Shown in pieces: positions 4,402 through 8,106 of a stretch of DNA of 8,106 nt (position 1 is the stretch's first letter; each line of letters begins with the position of its first letter). The stretch comes from Mobilitalea sp. (GTDB lineage Bacteria > Bacillota_A > Clostridia > Lachnospirales > Lachnospiraceae), in the NCBI GenBank assembly GCA_029974875.1, contig JARKQP010000364.1, positions 1 to 8,106 of the forward strand, read 5' to 3'. The translations under genes were made by a program, and so were the position numbers. Under the pieces are notes generated by a model. It ran no database searches. It saw only the letters and a program-made list of their open reading frames with translations, and was not told where the DNA came from.

Positions 4402-5802
4402 ATGAAAAAAACAGCAGCATTTCTCAGCCTGGGATGTAAAGTAAATTCCTATGAAACCGAGGCTATGCGCGGCATGTTTGAAACTGCGGGATATGATATT
4501 GTGGATTTTAAGGATACGGCAGATGTCTATGTAGTAAACACCTGTACCGTCACCAATATCGCTGACCGTAAGTCCAGACAGATGCTCCACCAGGCGAAAA
4601 AGAGAAATCCCCAAGCAGTCATAGCCGCCGTCGGTTGCTATGTACAGGCGGCAGAAGAGGTTCTTTTAGAGGACAGTGCGGTGGATCTGGTGGTTGGAAA
4701 TAATAAAAAATCAGATATTGTCCAAATGGTGGAGCGCTGCAGAGGCAGTCAGAGGAAGGAAGAGCTTGTCGTAGACATCGCTTCCGAACAGGAATATGAA
4801 GAACTGAATATCTTAACCACCATGGAGAAAACAAGGGCGGTAGTTAAGATCCAGGACGGCTGTAACCGCTTCTGCTCTTACTGCATTATTCCCTATGTCA
4901 GAGGCAGGGTGCGCAGCAGGAAGGAAGCAGAAATCATAGCAGAGGTTACGGAGCTTGTAAAGAAAGGGTACCGGGAAGTGGTTCTGACCGGGATTCATAT
5001 CTCTTCCTATGGTACGGACCGGATCTCCGTTACGGATAGGAGTCAGGGTAAAGACGGGGAGCTTAGCATGGAGCAAGGGCATGAAGAAAGCATGTCTGGG
5101 CAAATGGAAGTGGATATGCCCCTGGCGTCCCTGATCAAGGACATATCACAAATCCCGGGGGTTGAAAGAATACGGCTGGGTTCCCTGGAGCCAAGAATTA
5201 TTACGGATGAATTTTTACAGGTGGTTTCAGGGATTCCGCAGTTTTGTCCGCATTTCCACCTGTCCCTGCAGAGTGGAAGTAACAGCGTCCTAAAAAGGAT
5301 GAACCGTAAATATACTGCGGAAGAATACCTGGATAGGGTCCGGCTTATTAGAAAATACTTTGATTTACCGGCCTTCACCACGGATGTGATCGTAGGCTTT
5401 CCGGGAGAAACGCCCGGGGAGTATGCCCAAACCCTGGAATTTGTCAGGAAGGTAGGCTTTTCCCATATTCATGTATTTAAATATTCGAAAAGGGCAGGCA
5501 CAAAGGCGGCCCAGATGCCGGATCAGGTTCCCGAGGAAATCAAGAGCCAAAGAAGTGATGAATTAATAACACATGCCGAATGGATGGCGAAGGAATACAA
5601 AGCTAATTTCTTGGGTAGAATAGAGAAAGTTCTATTTGAAGAAGAAATTCAGGTCCATGGAAGGATTTATCAGGTCGGGCATAATGAAAGATATTTGAAA
5701 TTGGCGCTGGAAAGTACGGCGGATCTGTCAAATCAGATGAAAACAGTGAGGATATCCGGGGATTTAACGGAAGAAATTATGCTTTGTAAAATATTTAATT
5801 GA
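4402..5802 (+). CDS. mtaB: tRNA t6A37 methylthiotransferase MtaB
   Basis: Radical-SAM enzyme that converts t6A to ms2t6A at position 37 of tRNAs reading ANN codons. The 466-residue form shows the N-terminal MTTase domain with its three cluster cysteines C12 (GCKVN), C48 (NTCTVT) and C79 (GCYVQ); the radical-SAM triad C154-x3-C158-x2-C161 in CNRFCSYC; and a C-terminal TRAM-like domain from about 399. GCKVN and overall form favour MtaB over MiaB or RimO. A hydrophilic stretch at about 205-238, rich in Ser, Glu, Gly and Met, looks like an insertion between GIHISSYG and the following LASLIKDI. The start is uncertain: in-frame ATGs lie at 4390, 4396 and 4402, and the frame is open back to 4240 through repeat copy 4. 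The ATG at 4402 gives the normal MKKTAAFLSLGCKVN start but has no SD at normal spacing. Confidence 0.92.
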   Translation: MKKTAAFLSLGCKVNSYETEAMRGMFETAGYDIVDFKDTADVYVVNTCTVTNIADRKSRQMLHQAKKRNPQAVIAAVGCYVQAAEEVLLEDSAVDLVVGNNKKSDIVQMVERCRGSQRKEELVVDIASEQEYEELNILTTMEKTRAVVKIQDGCNRFCSYCIIPYVRGRVRSRKEAEIIAEVTELVKKGYREVVLTGIHISSYGTDRISVTDRSQGKDGELSMEQGHEESMSGQMEVDMPLASLIKDISQIPGVERIRLGSLEPRIITDEFLQVVSGIPQFCPHFHLSLQSGSNSVLKRMNRKYTAEEYLDRVRLIRKYFDLPAFTTDVIVGFPGETPGEYAQTLEFVRKVGFSHIHVFKYSKRAGTKAAQMPDQVPEEIKSQRSDELITHAEWMAKEYKANFLGRIEKVLFEEEIQVHGRIYQVGHNERYLKLALESTADLSNQMKTVRISGDLTEEIMLCKIFN

Positions 5803-5827
5803 TATTTTCTTCTAAATAGATTAAGAT
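5799..5827 (+). promoter_or_regulatory. Promoter for ireB
   Basis: TTGATA (5799-5804) overlaps the mtaB stop codon and is followed after 17 nt by TAAGAT (5822-5827). It would give a leader of about 145 nt before ireB. That leader contains an ATTTTTG/CAAAAAT dyad (5854-5860/5871-5877) and a GTGGC/GCCAC pairing (5898-5902/5946-5950) but matches no riboswitch class I recognise. Confidence 0.5.
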
Positions 5828-5979
5828 ATAAGTAAAACGTATCATACATCATGATTTTTGGAACGTATATCAAAAATTGGGAAGTATTTTACAGTCCGTG
5901 GCAGATAATGGGCTGACCGGAATGATACACCTTGCTCCCGGCTAGGCCACTTGAATTTCTTGGAAAAGGAAGTGATACA

Positions 5980-6252
5980 ATGCAGAAGTTAAACAATACC
6001 CAATATTTCGATGTAAAAAAAGAAACGGAAGTTATTGTCAGTGAGGTTATTCGAACCGTATATTCCGCTTTGACTGAGAAAGGCTACAACCCGGTTAATC
6101 AGATTGTAGGATATATTATGTCCGGAGATCCAACCTACATAACAAGCCATAAAGGGGCTAGAAGCTTAATTATGAAGGTTGAACGTGATGAAATTATTGA
6201 GGAATTGCTACGTTTCTACATTGACAAGGACTGGACCCAGAATAAGAAATAG
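5980..6252 (+). CDS. ireB: IreB-family regulatory protein (DUF965/UPF0297)
   Basis: A small cytosolic protein of 90 residues. In Enterococcus faecalis, IreB is a substrate of the PASTA-domain Ser/Thr kinase IreK and acts negatively on cephalosporin resistance. The family signature is clear: [19 protein letters not shown] (33-51) and [14 protein letters not shown] (68-81). A threonine near the N-terminus (T7 in NNTQYF) lies in the region phosphorylated in E. faecalis; whether it is used here is inference. The ATG at 5980 is preferred over an in-frame upstream start because AAGGA (5966-5970) lies 9 nt upstream and it gives the family's normal N-terminus. The order ireB-ruvX-DUF1292 is conserved in Firmicutes (yrzL-yrrK-yrzB in B. 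subtilis). A terminator follows the gene. Confidence 0.93.
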   Translation: MQKLNNTQYFDVKKETEVIVSEVIRTVYSALTEKGYNPVNQIVGYIMSGDPTYITSHKGARSLIMKVERDEIIEELLRFYIDKDWTQNKK

Positions 6253-6321
6253 CATATTGAGACACGAGTGACTTATTACATTTTTAAGGAAAATTATTTA
6301 TCTATAATTTTACTTTGTATA

Positions 6322-6378
6322 AGCACATTATCGTGTAAAGGCACATTGCAGTGCCATGTGCACGATATCGTGCTTTTT
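6322..6378 (+). terminator. Terminator between ireB and ruvX
   Basis: AGCACATTATCGTG (6322-6335) pairs with CACGATATCGTGCT (6361-6374) with two mismatches; an inner hairpin GGCAC/GTGCC (6340-6344/6351-6355) caps it, and five T follow (6374-6378). The 3' arm lies within a perfect 14-base palindrome GCACGATATCGTGC (6360-6373), which could compete with the long stem. Confidence 0.75.
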
Positions 6379-6402
6379 GTGATGTTTGGCTGCCAGGGTT
6401 TG

Positions 6403-6433
6403 TTGTCATGGGGCAGGCTGGAATTTGTATTAT
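6403..6433 (+). promoter_or_regulatory. Possible promoter for ruvX
   Basis: TTGTCA (6403-6408) and TATTAT (6428-6433) each match consensus at five of six bases, but the spacer is 19 nt, longer than ideal. A promoter is expected here because a terminator lies just upstream. Confidence 0.4.
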
Positions 6434-6478
6434 ATCAGGCAGTTCTGATTTGAAGCAGGAAAGCAGATAGGGGTTAAG

Positions 6479-6919
6479 ATGGAACGGATTATGGGGCTGG
6501 ATTACGGCTCTGTTACAGTCGGAGTAGCTATAAGTGATGCATTACTGCTTACGGCGCAGGGAGTGGAGGTTATCCACCGTAAACAAGAAAATAAGCTTCG
6601 CCAGACCTTGGCAAGAATTGAGCAATTAATCACCGAATACCAGGTGGGGAGAATTGTCATAGGATATCCGAAGCATTTAAACAATACGATAGGGGAACGT
6701 GCCATAAAGTCAGAGGAGTTTGCCGAAAAGCTTAAGACGCGGACCGGACTGGAAGTGGTTCTCTGGGACGAAAGATTAACAACGGTTGCGGCGCATCAAG
6801 TGCTGTCGCAAACGAAATTGAGGCACGAAGAGAAAGCGAAGGTTGTAGATAAGCTTGCAGCAGTACTTATCCTGCAGGGTTATCTGGATCAGCTAAACTT
6901 TTTGAAGGAACAGGGGTAA
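6479..6919 (+). CDS. ruvX: YqgF/RuvX RNase H-like nuclease (pre-16S rRNA processing, putative Holliday junction resolvase)
   Basis: A 146-residue protein of the YqgF family, an RNase H-like fold implicated in 16S rRNA 5'-end maturation and proposed as a Holliday junction resolvase. The three acidic metal-binding elements are visible: D8 in [13 protein letters not shown], the DERLTT motif at 97-102, and D124 in [16 protein letters not shown]. The strand motif written GLPxxM in many members reads GYPKHLNNT (62-70) here. The ATG at 6479 has AGGGG (6469-6473) 5 nt upstream. The gene follows ireB after a terminator and precedes the DUF1292 gene, the usual Firmicute arrangement. No sign of truncation. 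Confidence 0.93.
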   Translation: MERIMGLDYGSVTVGVAISDALLLTAQGVEVIHRKQENKLRQTLARIEQLITEYQVGRIVIGYPKHLNNTIGERAIKSEEFAEKLKTRTGLEVVLWDERLTTVAAHQVLSQTKLRHEEKAKVVDKLAAVLILQGYLDQLNFLKEQG

Positions 6920-6940
6920 TCGAGTAGTCGTCTGGCGGGA

Positions 6941-6960
6941 TACCCTTGCTGGCAAGGGTA
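6941..6960 (+). other. Intergenic stem-loop after ruvX
   Basis: TACCCTTGC and GCAAGGGTA form a perfect 9-bp inverted repeat separated by only TG (in practice an 8-bp stem with loop CTGG). No T-run follows, so it is not a standard terminator. It stands just before the SD hairpin array and may stabilise an mRNA end or form the first domain of that leader. Confidence 0.6.
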
Positions 6961-6967
6961 TGCACAA

Positions 6968-7023
6968 TTGGAGGCCAAAGCCTCCAAAAAAGCAGGAGGT
7001 CAAAGCCTCCAAAAAGCAGGAGG
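6968..7023 (+). repeat. Tandem SD/anti-SD hairpin array in the DUF1292 gene leader
   Basis: Unit 1 is a perfect 8-bp hairpin TTGGAGGC (6968-6975) / GCCTCCAA (6980-6987) with loop CAAA. Unit 2 is GGAGGT (6995-7000) / GCCTCC (7005-7010), again with loop CAAA. The third GGAGG (7019-7023) is part of the working SD AGGAGG (7018-7023), 5 nt before the ATG. GGAGG recurs at 6970, 6995 and 7019, a period of 24-25 bases, and AGCAGGAGG is exactly repeated at 6991 and 7015. The CCTCC of unit 2 could alternatively pair with the working SD. Confidence 0.85.
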
Positions 7024-7028
7024 CTTAA

Positions 7029-7298
7029 ATGGAAGGTAAACAGGAAGAGATTAAATTTATTACGGAAGACGGGGAAGAAGTAAGCTTCTATATTTTAGAA
7101 CAGACCAGACTCGGCGGAGTGAACTATATTTTAGTCAGCACCACGGATGATGAGGAAGACGCCGAGGCTCTTATTATGAAGGATGTATCAAAGGATACGG
7201 ATGAAGAAGCAATCTATGATATTGTAGAGGATGACCAGGAACTGGAGCTTGTTGCCGGGATCTTCAGGGAATTATTAGATGATGTAGAACTATATTAG
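7029..7298 (+). CDS. DUF1292 family small acidic protein
   Basis: An 89-residue, strongly acidic protein with no membrane segment, found next to ireB and ruvX across Firmicutes (YrzB in B. subtilis). Family features seen here are the start EIKFITEDGEEVSFYILEQT (6-25), the centre VNYILVS followed by an acidic run, and the C-terminal EDDQELELVAGIF. The molecular function of the family is not known to me. The SD AGGAGG is 5 nt from the ATG, an ideal site, but it is preceded by two hairpins containing copies of the same SD, so translation may be regulated. The gene follows ruvX by 109 nt and is probably co-transcribed with it. Confidence 0.9.
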   Translation: MEGKQEEIKFITEDGEEVSFYILEQTRLGGVNYILVSTTDDEEDAEALIMKDVSKDTDEEAIYDIVEDDQELELVAGIFRELLDDVELY

Positions 7299-7325
7299 GG
7301 GAACAGGTCCATCTTCCTTTAACCG

Positions 7326-7373
7326 GTGTACCCTTTTGGGACACTTAAACACGGCGTGAAAGCAGCGCTTTTT
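7326..7373 (+). terminator. Possible weak terminator after the DUF1292 gene
   Basis: Two small structures occur in the gap: GTGT(A)CCC / GGGACAC around loop TTTT (7326-7344), and AAAGC-AGC-GCTTT (7359-7371) running into five T (7369-7373). Neither is strong alone. A further GAAGCTA/TAGCTTC dyad lies at 7379-7401 without a T-run. Confidence 0.35.
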
Positions 7374-7407
7374 ATTTAGAAGCTAAGAAAGTAATAGCTT
7401 CGGATAG

Positions 7408-7439
7408 TTTGTATTAGAAATAAAAATATTTTATACAAA
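7408..7439 (+). promoter_or_regulatory. Inverted repeat upstream of fur, candidate operator/promoter
   Basis: TTTGTAT (7408-7414) and ATACAAA (7433-7439) form a perfect 7-bp inverted repeat in very A/T-rich DNA 61-92 bases before fur. They coincide with a weak promoter-like pair TTGTAT-17 nt-TATACA. Another -10-like TATATT lies at 7456-7461. It does not match the classic Fur box. Autoregulation of fur is common, so it is worth noting as a candidate only. Confidence 0.3.
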
Positions 7440-7500
7440 TTAATTTTTAACAACTTATATTAAATGCAAGATATATGATAGGACGAGAATAGGTGAGCGA

Positions 7501-7950
7501 ATGCCTGAGAATCAAGAACAATTCAAAAGTTTATTGAAACAGAACGGACTGAAGGTCACTACACAGAGGGTAGCGATATTGGAGGTATTGGATAGCAGGC
7601 CGGGAAAGCACCTGACAGCAGAAGAGATCTATGATTGTGTCAGGAAGAAATATCCCGAGATAGGAATAGCTACTGTATACCGTACGATTCAAATGTTATC
7701 AGAGCTGAATCTGATTGATAAATTAAATCTGGATGATGGTTATGTGCGCTATGAGATTAGCAAGAAGGGTAAGGAAGAGTCCTCCCACCATCATCATCAT
7801 TTAATATGCCTGGACTGCGGAGCGATCTTCGCTTTTCAGGATGATCTGTTGGAGACTTTGGAAGAACGGATTAAGGAGTCCATGGGCTTTGCCGTGGTTG
7901 ACCATGAGGTAAAGCTGTATGGACATTGTAAAAAATGCCTTGGCAAGTAA
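7501..7950 (+). CDS. fur: Fur-family metal-responsive transcriptional repressor
   Basis: A 149-residue protein with an N-terminal winged-helix DNA-binding domain (about 1-85; recognition region ATVYRTIQML, 57-66) and a C-terminal metal-binding dimerisation domain. The structural zinc site is complete: C103/C106 (CLDC) and C143/C146 (CKKC). Residues matching one Escherichia coli Fur metal site are present (H37, E85, H98, H100). At the second site, H97 and H135 are kept, but the position of Glu108 is A111 (GAIFAFQDD) and Asp89 is H99. The HHHHHLIC motif and DDGYVRYEI favour Fur over PerR; Zur cannot be excluded from sequence alone. The ATG at 7501 has AGGTGA (7491-7496) 4 nt upstream. The 202-base gap before it suggests its own promoter. 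Confidence 0.88.
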   Translation: MPENQEQFKSLLKQNGLKVTTQRVAILEVLDSRPGKHLTAEEIYDCVRKKYPEIGIATVYRTIQMLSELNLIDKLNLDDGYVRYEISKKGKEESSHHHHHLICLDCGAIFAFQDDLLETLEERIKESMGFAVVDHEVKLYGHCKKCLGK

Positions 7951-7971
7951 GTCTATCGAATCTATATCATA

Positions 7972-7994
7972 ACAGATGAAGAAGCTTCATTTGT
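7972..7994 (+). other. Stem-loop downstream of fur
   Basis: ACAGATGAAG (7972-7981) pairs with CTTCATTTGT (7985-7994), ten pairs including one G-U, around an AAG loop. No T-run follows the stem, so it is not a typical terminator; it may protect the fur mRNA end. Confidence 0.4.
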
Positions 7995-8054
7995 AATATC
8001 GTGCACTTAGTAAATGGATAAACAGTACATAAAAACCATTGGAGGTGCAATTAT

Positions 8055-8106
8055 TTGAAAGAAAGAACTACAACAAAACAGACAGGATTGAAAGAAAGAA
8101 CAATTA
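8055..8106 (+). CDS. 5' end of a downstream gene, possibly ribonuclease J (partial)
   Basis: A TTG at 8055 preceded by a strong SD GGAGGTG (8041-8047, spacing 7) opens a frame that runs off the window end, giving LKERTTTKQTGLKERTI. The visible residues are a basic, polar N-terminal tail with no domain. Ribonuclease J often follows fur in related clostridia and may have such a tail, so that product is an inference from synteny only. The 14-base TTGAAAGAAAGAAC occurs twice (8055 and 8088), 33 bases or 11 codons apart. The second TTG has no SD, which supports the first as start. Confidence 0.5.
   Translation, partial: MKERTTTKQTGLKERTI

Noticed and set aside
6268..6453. 61-residue plus-strand open frame between ireB and ruvX
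   Set aside because: It runs straight through the ireB terminator and the candidate ruvX promoter, starts without a good SD and resembles no protein.

Overview
The window looks like chromosomal DNA of a low-to-moderate GC anaerobic Firmicute, most likely a Lachnospiraceae / Clostridium cluster XIVa relative. The reasons are strong purine-rich Shine-Dalgarno (SD) sequences, sigma-A-type promoters, a rhodanese-less ThiI next to its own cysteine desulfurase, and the Firmicute block ireB - ruvX - DUF1292. The genus assignment is inference from gene content.

Layout: (1) 23-1006, a membrane-anchored M23 zinc peptidase. (2) 1007-1345, a 339-base gap holding a good promoter and two tandem copies of a hairpin-forming repeat. 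(3) 1346-3804, cysteine desulfurase and thiI, separated by a tandem array of SD/anti-SD mini-hairpins. (4) 3846-4079 on the minus strand, an HPr-fold protein without the phosphorylatable histidine, with its own promoter, SD and terminator. (5) 4080-4401, two more copies of the hairpin repeat. (6) 4402-5802, mtaB. (7) ireB, a terminator, ruvX, then a second and independent SD/anti-SD hairpin array in front of a DUF1292 gene, then fur. (8) The first 17 codons of a further gene, possibly ribonuclease J.

How the genes work together: the cysteine desulfurase makes persulfide sulfur, ThiI uses it for 4-thiouridine at tRNA position 8, and MtaB adds the methylthio group of ms2t6A37. Regions 3 and 6 are therefore both tRNA-thiolation loci. 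IreB, RuvX and the DUF1292 protein form a housekeeping block conserved in Firmicutes. Fur is a metal-responsive repressor.

The most unusual material lies in the 5' leaders. First, a four-copy repeat occurs as tandem pairs exactly upstream of the two tRNA-thiolation loci. It forms a 9-bp hairpin with a compensatory base pair change, it has an open frame whose differences are almost all synonymous, and it places the downstream ATG exactly 6 nt beyond the hairpin in both loci. Second, thiI and the DUF1292 gene each have duplicated SD sequences folded into tandem GGAG/CTCC hairpins just before the working SD. I could not test how widespread either design is.
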